Positions 22,292-30,853 of a stretch of DNA of 64,000 bases are shown one piece after another. The DNA comes from Betaproteobacteria bacterium (GTDB lineage: Bacteria > Pseudomonadota > Gammaproteobacteria > Burkholderiales > Rhodocyclaceae). The notes beneath the pieces are model-generated. The model was not told the DNA's origin, ran no database searches, and worked only from the letters and a program-made list of their open reading frames with translations. How positions within the stretch are numbered: the first letter of the stretch is position 1; each line of letters begins with the position of its first letter. The stretch lies in the NCBI GenBank assembly GCA_016868295.1, contig VGHJ01000007.1, positions 1 to 64,000 of the forward strand. The letters run 5' to 3'. Both the position numbers and the translations under genes were made by a program.

Positions 22292-23566
22292 ATGGCCTAC
22301 CTGATCGACCGCCGCATCGCCGGCCGGCACAAGTCGGCCGTCAATCGCGAGCGCTTCATGCGCCGCTTTCGCGGCCAGATCAAGGAGGCCGTCGACCGCG
22401 CCATCAAGCGCCGCTCAATCAAGCAGATCGATTCCGGCGAAAAGGTGTCGATTCCGGCGCGCGACATCTCCGAGCCGGTGTTCCGCCAGGGCCACGGCGG
22501 CGTGTGGGAGTCCGTGCACCCCGGCAACGAGGAATACCGCCGCGGCGACCGCATTCCGCGGCCGCGCTCGGGCGCCGGCGGCAGCGGCGGCGGCGCCTCG
22601 AACGACGGCGAAGGCGAGGACGACTTCGTCTTCGAGCTCTCGCGCGAGGAGTTTCTCGACTATTTCTTCGAAGACCTGGCCCTGCCCAATCTGGTCAAGA
22701 CGCAGCTCGCCAACACGCAGGACTACAAGACCACGCGCGCCGGCTACAGCGTGGAAGGCACGCCGACCAACATCCATGTCGTGCGCTCGCTGCGTGGCGC
22801 CATCGGCCGGCGCATCGCGCTCGGCTCGCCGCTGGTGGCCGAGTTGCGCCAATTGCTGGAAGAGAAGGAACGGCTGGAGTCCGAGCCGGTGCCGGACATG
22901 TTGCGCATCCGCGAGCTGGAGGAGCAGATCCATGCCTTGCGCAGCCGCATCTACCGCATTCCCTACCTCGATCCCTTCGACCTGCGCTACCGCAACCGCG
23001 TGCGCATGCCGCAACCCTCGGCGCGGGCCGTGATGTTCTGCCTGATGGACGTCTCCGGCTCGATGGACGAGGCGAAGAAGGACATCGCCAAGCGCTTCTT
23101 CACCCTGCTCTATCTGTTCCTCACGCGCAACTACGACACGGTGGAAGCGGTCTTCATCCGCCATCACACCCAGGCCGAGGAGGTGGACGAGGAGACTTTC
23201 TTCAAGTCGCGCGAGACCGGCGGCACGGTGGTGTCCACGGCCTTGAAACTCATGCAGGAGATCATCGCGCGCCGCTATCCCGTGGCGGAGTGGAATCTCT
23301 ATGCCGCCCAGGCCTCCGACGGCGACAATTGGCACGACGACTCGCCGCAGTGCCGCCATCTGCTCGCCAACGAGATCGTGCCGCTGATGCAGTACTACGC
23401 CTACGTCGAGATCGCCGAGGCAGAGCCGCAGAACCTGTGGCAGGAGTACGAGAGAGTGGCAGAACAGCACAAGCACCGCTTCGCCATGCAGCGCATCCGC
23501 GGCGTGGAGGAGATCTACCCCGTCTTCCGCGAGCTGTTCAAGAAAACCAATGCCTTCGCCTACTGA
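22292..23566 (+). CDS. yeaH: YeaH/YhbH family protein (DUF444, VWA-like)
   Basis: This 424-aa protein has an N-terminal basic region and a Gly/Ser-rich linker around residues 85-105. A C-terminal VWA-type domain shows a MIDAS signature MDVSGSMDEAKKD near residue 250. It starts 19 nt after prkA. YeaH is the conserved partner of the PrkA/YeaG kinase and is thought to act in the same stress pathway. The 3' end overlaps spoVR by 17 nt, supporting translational coupling. Confidence 0.92.
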   Translation: MAYLIDRRIAGRHKSAVNRERFMRRFRGQIKEAVDRAIKRRSIKQIDSGEKVSIPARDISEPVFRQGHGGVWESVHPGNEEYRRGDRIPRPRSGAGGSGGGASNDGEGEDDFVFELSREEFLDYFFEDLALPNLVKTQLANTQDYKTTRAGYSVEGTPTNIHVVRSLRGAIGRRIALGSPLVAELRQLLEEKERLESEPVPDMLRIRELEEQIHALRSRIYRIPYLDPFDLRYRNRVRMPQPSARAVMFCLMDVSGSMDEAKKDIAKRFFTLLYLFLTRNYDTVEAVFIRHHTQAEEVDEETFFKSRETGGTVVSTALKLMQEIIARRYPVAEWNLYAAQASDGDNWHDDSPQCRHLLANEIVPLMQYYAYVEIAEAEPQNLWQEYERVAEQHKHRFAMQRIRGVEEIYPVFRELFKKTNAFAY

Positions 23567-25115
23567 ACCCGGTTCGGCCGCGGAGGCCAAGGCCAAGCCC
23601 GCGCGCGGCGGCAAGAAACTGCCGACCGGCTCGGAGTGGACCTTCGAGGCGCTGGAACGCTACGAGCGCGCCATCGACCGCACGGCCAAGGGGTTCGGCC
23701 TCGACACCTATCCGGTGCAGCTCGAGATCATCACCTCCGAGCAGATGATGGACGCCTATGCCAGCGCCGGCATGCCCACCGGCTACCACCACTGGAGCTA
23801 CGGCAAGCACTTCATCGCCACCGAGAAGCGCTACAAGCGCGGCGAAATGGGCCTCGCCTACGAGATCGTCATCAACTCGAATCCCTGCATCGCCTATCTG
23901 ATGGAGGAGAACACGCTGACCATGCAGGCGCTGGTGATCGCCCACGCCGCCTACGGCCACAACTCCTTCTTCAAGGGCAACCATCTGTTCCGCCAGTGGA
24001 CCGATGCCACCACCATCATCGACTACCTGGTCTTCGCCAAGGAATACCTCGCCGATTGCGAGCGCCGCCACGGCGTCGATGCCGTCGAGGACGTGCTCGA
24101 TTCCTGCCATGCGCTGATGAACGTCGGCGTCGACCGCTACAAGCGCCCGCAGAAGCTCTCGCTGGCCAAGGAGCGTGCACGCCAGAGCGAGCGCGAGGCC
24201 TATCTGCAGTCGCAGGTGAACGAGCTGTGGCGCACCCTGCCGCAGCGCCCGGCCGAACCCGAGCCGGCCGAGGCCGAGCGCTTTCCGCCCGAACCGGAGG
24301 AGAACCTGCTCTACTTCATCGAGAAGTACGCGCCGCTGCTGGAGCCCTGGCAGCGCGAGGTGGTGCGCATCGTACGCAAGATCGGCCAGTATTTCTACCC
24401 GCAGCGCCAGACCAAGGTGATGAACGAGGGCTGGGCCTGCTTCTGGCACTACACCCTGTTGAACGACCTCCACGACCAGCGCAAGCTCTCCGACGGCTTC
24501 ATGATCGAATTCCTGCAGTCGCACACCAACGTCGTGCTGCAGCCGCCGTTCACCAAGCCCTGGTATTACGGCATCAATCCCTACGCCATCGGCTATGGCA
24601 TGATGAATGAGCTGCGCCGCATCGCCGAGACGCCCGACGACGAGGATCGCGCCTGGTTTCCCGACATCGCCGGGCGCGACTGGCGCGAAGTGCTCGACTT
24701 CGCCATGCGCAACTTCAAGGACGAGAGCTTCATCGCCCAATACCTCTCGCCGCGCCTGATGCGCGAGCTGCGCATGTTCGCCGTCACCGACGACGAGAAC
24801 GAATCGGAGCTGCTCGTCTCCGCCATCCACGACGAGGACGGCTACCGCCATCTGCGCCAGGCGCTCGCCGAGCAGTACAACCTATCCAACCACGACCCGG
24901 ACATCCAGGTCTGGTCGGTGCGCACGCGCGGCGATCGCAGCCTCACCTTGCGCCACTTCATGCACCGCGACCGCCCGCTCGGCGACAGCGCCGACGAGAT
25001 GCTGCGCCATGTCGCCCGCCTATGGGGTTTCGACGTCTTCCTGGAAAGCGTGAACGGCGCCGGCGAGGTGACCAAGCAGTATTCCTGCTGCTTCGAGAAG
25101 CGGCACGGCCGGTAG
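23550..25115 (+). CDS. spoVR: SpoVR family protein
   Basis: This 521-aa protein has the conserved SpoVR core, including YHHWSYGKHF near residue 77, KVMNEGWACFWHY near 289 and NPYAIGYGM near 345. SpoVR (YcgB in E. coli) has no firmly established biochemical activity; it is required for spore cortex in Bacillus and accompanies prkA-yeaH in non-sporulating bacteria. It overlaps the end of yeaH and is convergent with glcF, leaving only six bases between the stops. Confidence 0.92.
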   Translation: MPSPTEPGSAAEAKAKPARGGKKLPTGSEWTFEALERYERAIDRTAKGFGLDTYPVQLEIITSEQMMDAYASAGMPTGYHHWSYGKHFIATEKRYKRGEMGLAYEIVINSNPCIAYLMEENTLTMQALVIAHAAYGHNSFFKGNHLFRQWTDATTIIDYLVFAKEYLADCERRHGVDAVEDVLDSCHALMNVGVDRYKRPQKLSLAKERARQSEREAYLQSQVNELWRTLPQRPAEPEPAEAERFPPEPEENLLYFIEKYAPLLEPWQREVVRIVRKIGQYFYPQRQTKVMNEGWACFWHYTLLNDLHDQRKLSDGFMIEFLQSHTNVVLQPPFTKPWYYGINPYAIGYGMMNELRRIAETPDDEDRAWFPDIAGRDWREVLDFAMRNFKDESFIAQYLSPRLMRELRMFAVTDDENESELLVSAIHDEDGYRHLRQALAEQYNLSNHDPDIQVWSVRTRGDRSLTLRHFMHRDRPLGDSADEMLRHVARLWGFDVFLESVNGAGEVTKQYSCCFEKRHGR

Positions 25116-25121
25116 GCCCTC

Positions 25122-26351
25122 CTACATCGCCTCGTCGAGCAGCTCGATCCAGTGACGCACCGGCACGGCCGCACTTTCGCCCAGATGGGCGATACAGCCG
25201 ATGTTGGCACTGGCAATGGCCGCCGGAGCGCCGGCCGAGAGGCATGCGAGCTTGTTGTCGCGCAGCCTGAGCGAGAGTTCCGGCTGCAGCACGGAGTAGG
25301 TGCCGGCCGAGCCGCAGCAGAGGTGGCCGTCGGCCACCGGCGTCAGCTCGAAGCCTGCTGCCTGGAGGATTTCCTCCACGGCGCCCCGCACCTTGAGGCC
25401 ATGCTGCAATGTGCACGGCGAGTGGAAGGCGATCTTGCGCCGTTCCATGGGGACTGACTTTTCCAGCAGGGCCGCGAGGCCCGTTCTTTCCGCTGCGATC
25501 ACCTCGCCGATGTCGCGTGCGATCAGGGTCACGCGCGCCGCCTTCGCCGCGTAGGCCCGGTCGTGCCCGAGCAGGTGGGCGTACTCGCGCACGTGGGCGC
25601 CGCAGCCCGAGGCGGTGACGATGACCGCTTCCGCCCCGCGCTCGATGTGCGGCCACCAGGCGTCGATGTTGCGCCGGGCGTCGTCGCGCGCGCCCTCGTG
25701 GTCGTCGAGGTGCAGGCGCACGGCGCCGCAGCAGCCCGCACCCTCGGCTTCGATCGTCGCAATGCCCAAGCGGTCGAGCACGCGCGCCGTCGCCGCATTG
25801 ATGTTCGGCGACATGGCGGGCTGCACGCAGCCGGCCAGCATGAGCATCTTGCGCGGGTGGTTGCGCCGTGTCGTGGCGACTGACTTTTGCCGCGGCAGCA
25901 CCTTGGCCTTGAGCGAAGGCGGCAGCAGCGGGCGGAAGAACTGTCCGAGCTTGTAGGCCGGCCCGAACAGCCAGCCGCGCGGCAGGAATTCGCGCAGGGC
26001 GAAGCGCAGGAAGCGCGTCCCGGCCGGACGCGCCACGCGCTCGGCGACCACGGCGCGGCCGATATCGACCAGGCGGTGGTACTCCACCCCCGAGGGGCAG
26101 GTCGTCTCGCAGGAGCGGCAGGTGAGGCAGCGGTCGAGGTGGCGCTGGGTTTTCTCCGTGACCGCGGCGCCCTCGAGAAACTGCTTGATGAGGTAGATGC
26201 GGCCGCGCGGGCCGTCGAGCTCGTCGCCGAGCAGCTGGTAGGTCGGGCAGGTGGCGGTGCAGAAGCCGCAGTGCACGCACTTCCGCAGGATGGCGTCGGC
26301 CGTGTCGCCGTCCGGCGTGCCGCGGATGAAATCGGCGAGGTTCGTCTGCAT
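25122..26351 (-). CDS. glcF: Glycolate oxidase iron-sulfur subunit GlcF
   Basis: This 409-aa protein has two 4Fe-4S ligand sets (CVHCGFCTATCP near residue 26, CLTCRSCETTCP near 75) and two CCG-type domains (AGCVQPAMSPN, GCCGAVRL, LCCGSAGTYS). It carries electrons from the GlcDE flavoprotein to the membrane quinone pool during glycolate oxidation to glyoxylate. Its start overlaps the glcE stop by one base. Two AAAAGTCAGTC motif copies sit in the gene, giving QKSV and EKSV in loops between conserved blocks. Confidence 0.93.
   Translation of the reverse strand: MQTNLADFIRGTPDGDTADAILRKCVHCGFCTATCPTYQLLGDELDGPRGRIYLIKQFLEGAAVTEKTQRHLDRCLTCRSCETTCPSGVEYHRLVDIGRAVVAERVARPAGTRFLRFALREFLPRGWLFGPAYKLGQFFRPLLPPSLKAKVLPRQKSVATTRRNHPRKMLMLAGCVQPAMSPNINAATARVLDRLGIATIEAEGAGCCGAVRLHLDDHEGARDDARRNIDAWWPHIERGAEAVIVTASGCGAHVREYAHLLGHDRAYAAKAARVTLIARDIGEVIAAERTGLAALLEKSVPMERRKIAFHSPCTLQHGLKVRGAVEEILQAAGFELTPVADGHLCCGSAGTYSVLQPELSLRLRDNKLACLSAGAPAAIASANIGCIAHLGESAAVPVRHWIELLDEAM
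25452..25462 (-). repeat. AAAAGTCAGTC motif copy 3
   Basis: The minus strand reads GGAAAAGTCAGTCCCC inside glcF, encoding Glu-Lys-Ser-Val-Pro. It is an exact copy of the dispersed motif. Confidence 0.7.
25878..25888 (-). repeat. AAAAGTCAGTC motif copy 4
   Basis: The minus strand reads GCAAAAGTCAGTCGCC, the second exact copy inside glcF, encoding Gln-Lys-Ser-Val-Ala just before a conserved block. Confidence 0.7.
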
Positions 26352-27445
26352 CAGAGCTCCGGATACAGGCGGCCGGGATTGAACAGGCCCTGCGGGTCGA
26401 AGCTGCGCTTGAGGTTCTTGTGGATCGCCATCAGCGGCAGCGGCAGCGGCTGGAAGGCGCCGACGGATTCATTTCCGCCGCGGAACAGCGTGGCGTGGCC
26501 GCCGGCCTGCGACACCGCCGCGCGCACGGTGTCGGCCGGGCCGTCGAAAGTCAGCCAGCGCAAAGCGCCGCCCCACTCGATCAGCGGCGCGCCCGGCAAT
26601 GAGAGCGGCGGCGTCTTCGCCGGCAGCGAGAGGCGCCACAGCGTTCCTGCTCCGGAGAAGAAATCCGTCTGCTGCTCGCGCACGCCGCGCCAGAAGGTTT
26701 CCGCATCGGCGACGCTCTCGCCGCCGATCTTCCCGCGCGCCGCCGCCACCGCGGCGCGCGCGCCGGACAGGCGCACCGTCAGGTGCCCATCGCTCCAGCA
26801 GGTGGCGGAAATCGGCAGCGGCTGGCCGCCCCAGCGGTTCATCGTCTCGATGGCCTTGTCCTGCGGCAGATCGAGTCGCAGCGTGGTTTCCGCCGGCGGC
26901 TTCGGCAGCACTTTCAGCGAAACCTCCAGCAGCAGGCCCAGCGTGCCCAGCGCGCCGGCCATGAGGCGCGAGACGTCGTAGCCGGCGACGTTCTTCATCA
27001 CCTGGCCGCCGAAGTTGAGGATTTCGCCTTTCCCGTCGAGCAGCTTCACGCCGAGGACGAAGTCGCGCACCGAACCGGCCGTGGCGCGACGCGGGCCGGA
27101 AAGCCCCGAAGCAACACAACCGCCGACGGTGGCACCCTCTCCCCCTGTCCCTCTCCCGCTCGCGGGAGAGGGGAGCGAGAAATGCGGCGGCTCGAAGGCG
27201 AGCATCTGGCCCTGCTCGTCGAGCGCCGCTTCGAGTTCCGCCAGCCGCGTGCCGGCGCGCACGGTGACGACCAGCTCGGTCGGCTCGTAGGCGACGATGC
27301 CGGCGTGATTCGTGGTGCCGAGCCGCGCGCCCGCCGGCGCATTGCCGTAGAAATCCTTCGTGCCGCCGCCGCGGATGCAGAGCGGCGCCTTGTCCGCCGC
27401 CGCGGCGAGCACGCGCTCGCGCAGCTGTTCGGTCAGGTCAGTCAT
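26351..27445 (-). CDS. glcE: Glycolate oxidase subunit GlcE (FAD-binding) with repeat-derived insertion
   Basis: This 364-aa FAD-binding PCMH-type subunit starts MTDLTEQLRERV, overlapping the glcD stop by 4 nt, and not at the longer track start. Conserved blocks are IRGGGTKDFYG near residue 26, GGCVASGLSGPRR near 110 and GLFNPGRLYPEL at the end. Between FEPPHF and ATVGGCVA, where E. coli GlcE has only a few residues, there is an extra SLPSPASGRGTGGEG segment encoded by a GC-rich palindromic repeat found elsewhere between genes. The reading frame is intact, so the protein is probably functional. Confidence 0.9.
   Translation of the reverse strand: MTDLTEQLRERVLAAAADKAPLCIRGGGTKDFYGNAPAGARLGTTNHAGIVAYEPTELVVTVRAGTRLAELEAALDEQGQMLAFEPPHFSLPSPASGRGTGGEGATVGGCVASGLSGPRRATAGSVRDFVLGVKLLDGKGEILNFGGQVMKNVAGYDVSRLMAGALGTLGLLLEVSLKVLPKPPAETTLRLDLPQDKAIETMNRWGGQPLPISATCWSDGHLTVRLSGARAAVAAARGKIGGESVADAETFWRGVREQQTDFFSGAGTLWRLSLPAKTPPLSLPGAPLIEWGGALRWLTFDGPADTVRAAVSQAGGHATLFRGGNESVGAFQPLPLPLMAIHKNLKRSFDPQGLFNPGRLYPEL
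27134..27174. repeat. GC-rich palindromic repeat inserted in frame within glcE
   Basis: CCCTCTCCCGC-TC-GCGGGAGAGGG with a CCCTCTCCCCC half-copy, matching the intergenic elements at 10157, 18461 and 34813. It encodes the extra Ser/Pro/Gly/Arg-rich segment of GlcE and keeps the frame open. Confidence 0.7.
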
Positions 27446-28899
27446 TTCGCAGAACCGGTCAATCGGTATTCGGAGCAGCGGCGCGGCGTCGGCACGGCCT
27501 TGCCCGGGTTGAGCAGGGTGTGTTCGTCGAAGGCCGCCTTGACGCCGTGAAAGGCGGCCAACTCCTCTTTCGAGAACTGCACGCACATCTGGTTCACCTT
27601 CTCGATGCCGACGCCGTGCTCGCCGGTGATGGTGCCGCCGACTTCCACGGAGAGTTCGAGGATCTTGCCGCCGTAGCCGGTGGCGCGCTCGACCTCGCCC
27701 TCGCGGTTGGCGTCGAACATGATGAGCGGGTGCAGGTTGCCGTCGCCGGCGTGGAAGACGTTGGCACAGCGGAGATTGTATTTCTGCGACAGCTCGGCAA
27801 TGCGCGTCAGCACGCGGGCGAGATGCTTCCTCGGAATAGTGCCGTCCATGCAGAGATAATCGGGCGTGATGCGGCCCACCGCCGGAAACGCCGCCTTGCG
27901 CCCGGCCCAGAACTTGAGCCGCTCGGCCTCGTCGCGCGAGACGCGGATCTCGGTGGCGCCGCTCTTCTCCAGCACGGCGCACATGGCGGCGATCTCCTCG
28001 GCCACCTCCTCCGGCGTGCCGTCGGACTCGGACAGCAGGATGGCTTCCGCATTCAGGTCGTAGCCGGCGTGCACGTAGTCCTCGACGGCGGCCGTGGCCG
28101 GCTTGTCCATCATTTCCAGCCCGGCCGGGATGATGCCGGCGGCGATGATGTCGGCCACCGCGTTGCCGGCCTTCACCACGTCGTCGAAGGAAGCCATGAC
28201 CACCTGGGCGAGCTGCGGCTTCGGCGTCAGCTTCACCGTCGCCTCGAGCACGACGCCGAGCATGCCCTCCGAGCCGATCATCAGCGCCAGCAGGTCGTAG
28301 CCGGGCGCATCCAGTCCCTCCGAGCCGATCTCCACCACCGTGCCGTCGATCAGCGCCACGCGCAGGCGCATCACGTTGTGCACGGTGAGGCCGTACTTCA
28401 GGCAGTGCACGCCGCCGGCGTTCTCGGCGACGTTGCCGCCAATGGTGCAGGCGATCTGGCTGGAGGGATCGGGCGCGTAGTAGAGGTTGCAGGGCGCCAC
28501 CGCTTCCGAGATGGCGAGGTTGCGCACGCCCGGCTGCACGCGCGCCGTGCGCGCCACCGGGTCGATGTCGAGGATGCGCATGAACTTCGCCAGCGACAGC
28601 ACGACGCCGTGCTTGACCGGCGTGGCGCCGCCGGAGAGCCCGGTGCCGGCGCCGCGCGCCACCAGCGGCACGCGCAGTTCGTGGCACAGCTTCAGCACGG
28701 CGACGACCTGCTCCTCGGTGGTCGGCAGCGCCACCAAGAGCGGCAGCTGGCGGTAGGCGGTGAGGCCGTCGCACTCGTAGGGGACGAGGTCCTCGCGTTC
28801 GACCAGCAAAGAGTCAGTCGCCAGGATGCGGCGCAGGCCGGCGACGAGCCGCGCGATCTCGGCCTCGCTCAACTGGCGGTGTTCTTCGGGTGAGCCCAT
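27442..28899 (-). CDS. glcD: Glycolate oxidase subunit GlcD (FAD-linked)
   Basis: This 485-aa PCMH-type FAD oxidase has VARGAGTGLSGGA near residue 80 and TIGGNVAENAGGVHCLKYG near 143. Its C-terminal FAD-oxidase domain ends in the TGEHGVGIEKV block near 430 and LLNPGKAVPT. It oxidises glycolate (or D-lactate-like hydroxyacids) with GlcE and GlcF. Gene order D-E-F with 1-4 nt overlaps indicates one operon, preceded by a glycerate kinase gene. A near-match of the AAGTCAGTC motif (GAGTCAGTC) lies near the start. Confidence 0.94.
   Translation of the reverse strand: MGSPEEHRQLSEAEIARLVAGLRRILATDSLLVEREDLVPYECDGLTAYRQLPLLVALPTTEEQVVAVLKLCHELRVPLVARGAGTGLSGGATPVKHGVVLSLAKFMRILDIDPVARTARVQPGVRNLAISEAVAPCNLYYAPDPSSQIACTIGGNVAENAGGVHCLKYGLTVHNVMRLRVALIDGTVVEIGSEGLDAPGYDLLALMIGSEGMLGVVLEATVKLTPKPQLAQVVMASFDDVVKAGNAVADIIAAGIIPAGLEMMDKPATAAVEDYVHAGYDLNAEAILLSESDGTPEEVAEEIAAMCAVLEKSGATEIRVSRDEAERLKFWAGRKAAFPAVGRITPDYLCMDGTIPRKHLARVLTRIAELSQKYNLRCANVFHAGDGNLHPLIMFDANREGEVERATGYGGKILELSVEVGGTITGEHGVGIEKVNQMCVQFSKEELAAFHGVKAAFDEHTLLNPGKAVPTPRRCSEYRLTGSAK
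28811..28819 (+). repeat. GAGTCAGTC motif (one-base variant)
   Basis: GAGTCAGTCGCC inside glcD, antisense to the gene and encoding Ala-Thr-Asp-Ser on the minus strand. It differs by one base from the motif core. Confidence 0.45.
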
Positions 28900-28951
28900 G
28901 GTTCCTCCAGCCGGCTATGGTAGCCGCCGCGCCCCGGCGCGGCCATGCGGG

Positions 28952-30232
28952 TTAACGCGAACTCCCCGCGACGTAGATGGCGCGGAAGTCGTTGACGTTG
29001 GTGCGCGTCGGCCCGGTGAGGACGAGATCGCCGAGCGCGGCGAAAAAGCCGTAGCCGTCGTTGTCGGCCAGGCGCGCCTTGGCGTCGATGCCCGCGGCGC
29101 GGGCGCGCGCCAGGCTGTCGTCGGCCAGGATCGCACCGGCATTGTCCTCGGTGCCGTCGATGCCGTCGGTGTCGGCGGCCAGGGCATGGATGCCCGGCGC
29201 GCCGTCGAGCGCCACCGCCAGCGCCAGCAGGAACTCGGCGTTGCGCCCGCCGCGCCCCTGCCCCCGCACCGTCACCGTCGTCTCGCCGCCGGAGAGCAGC
29301 ACGCAGGGCGGCCGCGCCGGCACGCCGTGCAGTGCGCAGGACTTGGCCAGGCCGGCCATGACTTTCGCCACTTCGCGCGCCTCGCCCTCGATGGCGTCGC
29401 CGAGGACGAGCGGTTCGACCCCGGCGACGCGCGCGGCCTGCGCCGCCGCTTCGAGCGAGGCCTGCGCCGTGGCGATGACGCGCGTCTCGCAGTGTACCAA
29501 ACGCAGGTCGTCCGGCTTCGGCGTCTCGCTGAGGCACGACCGGAGCAGGGCCTCCACCGTCGGCGGCACGGCGATGCGGTACTTCGCCAGGATCGCCAGC
29601 GCATCGGCGCAGGTGGTGGGATCGGCCACGGTGGGACCCGAAGCCACCACGGCCGGGTCGTCGCCCGGCACGTCGGAGATCACCAGGGTCAGCATGCGCG
29701 CCGGATAGGCCGCTGCGGCGAGCCGCCCGCCCTTGATGGCGGAGAGGTGCTTCCTCACGCAGTTCATCTCGTCGATGCCGGCGCCGCTCTTCAGCAGGGC
29801 GCGGTTCACCTGCTGCTTGTCGGCCAGCGTGACGCCCTCGAAGGGCAGGGCCAGCAGGGCCGAGCCGCCGCCGGAGACCAGCACCAGCACGAGGTCGTCG
29901 GAAGTCAGTCCCCGCACGGCGGCGAGGATGCGCCCGGCGGCGGCGCGGCCGGCCTCGTCGGGCACCGGGTGGGCCGCCTCGACCACCTCGATGCGCTCGC
30001 AGGGCAGGCCATGGCCGTAGCGCGTCACCACCAGGCCGGACAGTTCGCCCGGCCAATGGTCTTCGACCGCCCGCGCCATGGCGGCGGCGGCCTTGCCGGC
30101 GCCGACCACCAAGGTGCGCCCCGGCGGCGCAGGCGGCAGGTGGCGCGGCACGCAGGCCGCCGGGTCGGCGGCGGCGACCGCCGCCTCGAACAGGGATTGG
30201 AGAAACCGGGCCGGGGAAGGGGAATGTGCCAT
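28952..30232 (-). CDS. Glycerate 2-kinase (MOFRL/GckA family)
   Basis: This protein of about 426 aa has the N-terminal glycerate kinase domain (VVGAGKAAAAMARAVE near residue 42, VSGGGSALLALP near 120) and the C-terminal MOFRL domain (LLSGGETTVTVRG near 315, AADTDGIDGTEDNAGA near 362). It phosphorylates D-glycerate to 2-phosphoglycerate. Placement 52 nt upstream of glcDEF links it to glycolate-glyoxylate-glycerate assimilation. Starts at 30232 (MAHSPSP) and 30247 (MDKNLM) are both possible; I prefer the former because family members have very short leaders. Confidence 0.9.
   Translation of the reverse strand: MAHSPSPARFLQSLFEAAVAAADPAACVPRHLPPAPPGRTLVVGAGKAAAAMARAVEDHWPGELSGLVVTRYGHGLPCERIEVVEAAHPVPDEAGRAAAGRILAAVRGLTSDDLVLVLVSGGGSALLALPFEGVTLADKQQVNRALLKSGAGIDEMNCVRKHLSAIKGGRLAAAAYPARMLTLVISDVPGDDPAVVASGPTVADPTTCADALAILAKYRIAVPPTVEALLRSCLSETPKPDDLRLVHCETRVIATAQASLEAAAQAARVAGVEPLVLGDAIEGEAREVAKVMAGLAKSCALHGVPARPPCVLLSGGETTVTVRGQGRGGRNAEFLLALAVALDGAPGIHALAADTDGIDGTEDNAGAILADDSLARARAAGIDAKARLADNDGYGFFAALGDLVLTGPTRTNVNDFRAIYVAGSSR
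29902..29910 (+). repeat. AAGTCAGTC motif copy 5
   Basis: GGAAGTCAGTCCCC inside the glycerate kinase gene, antisense to it and encoding Gly-Leu-Thr-Ser on the minus strand. Confidence 0.65.
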
Positions 30233-30286
30233 CAAGTTTTTGTCCATTGGGCCGTTGACCAAGAGTACCGCAGCGGAGCGCCGGCC

Positions 30287-30409
30287 ATGAATGCCACGAC
30301 CATCGAACGCCGCCATAATATCCGGCTGCGCGCCTCGGTGCGCGTCTTTCGCGAGCGCAACCCGGCCGGCTCAAACCACCTGCCCCGGCCCGAAGAGATC
30401 GCCGTGTAG
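30287..30409 (+). CDS. Possible 40-aa basic peptide
   Basis: A 40-codon ORF starts MNATTIERRHNIRLRASVRV and is Arg-rich. It lies divergent from the glycerate kinase gene and just upstream of the 79-aa ORF. No strong ribosome site or family match is visible. Coding status is uncertain and it could equally be leader sequence. Confidence 0.3.
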   Translation: MNATTIERRHNIRLRASVRVFRERNPAGSNHLPRPEEIAV

Positions 30410-30503
30410 GACCGATTCCTACATGCAATTCATCGTTCGCCCTATACAGTTCCTTGGGAATTTGCCGTTTAATCAGGCAAACGCGACACGAAAGGACCGG
30501 CAC

Positions 30504-30743
30504 ATGAACCACGAACGACGCAAGAACCACAAGCTGCGCGCCCTCTTCGACGAGGCCTGCCGCCGCGTCGCGCCCTGCTACGACATGCCGGCGCGGGGAC
30601 TGCCGGTGGAGTGGCTGGTGTTCCGCGCGGCGCGCGCCGCCTACCCCCAGTTGTCGACCCTCGACCTGTTCCAGTTTTCCGTGGCCTCGACCCGCATTCA
30701 TCGCAGCCGGCAGGCCGAACTGGCGGGCCATCTGGCCTGCTGA
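30504..30743 (+). CDS. Hypothetical 79-aa protein
   Basis: This small, basic, cysteine-containing soluble protein (MNHERRKNHKLRALFDEACR) has a good AAAGGA ribosome site 8 nt upstream of the ATG and an intrinsic terminator 50 nt downstream. These signals support a real, separately transcribed gene. I do not recognise the family. Confidence 0.6.
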   Translation: MNHERRKNHKLRALFDEACRRVAPCYDMPARGLPVEWLVFRAARAAYPQLSTLDLFQFSVASTRIHRSRQAELAGHLAC

Positions 30744-30792
30744 AGGGTTTCCTCCTCACCCGCCCATACCCCCCCCTCCTTGGGCGGACTTG

Positions 30793-30825
30793 AGCCGGCG
30801 CTGACCACGCCGGCTTGTTTTTTTT
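30793..30825 (+). terminator. Rho-independent terminator
   Basis: AGCCGGC and GCCGGCT arms around a 9-nt loop are followed by TTGTTTTTTTT. It is a strong intrinsic terminator for the 79-aa gene. Confidence 0.85.
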
Positions 30826-30853
30826 GGCGCGAGGGCGGCATGATGGCGCACTC

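Noticed and set aside
27438-27444. GTCAGTC at the glcE start, and GTCAGTC near 55850
   Set aside because: They share only seven bases and lack the preceding A-run, so they are not counted as copies of the dispersed motif.
26351-28774. 807-aa minus-strand ORF
   Set aside because: An upstream shadow of glcD joined in frame to glcE. The true glcE start is at 27445, overlapping the glcD stop.
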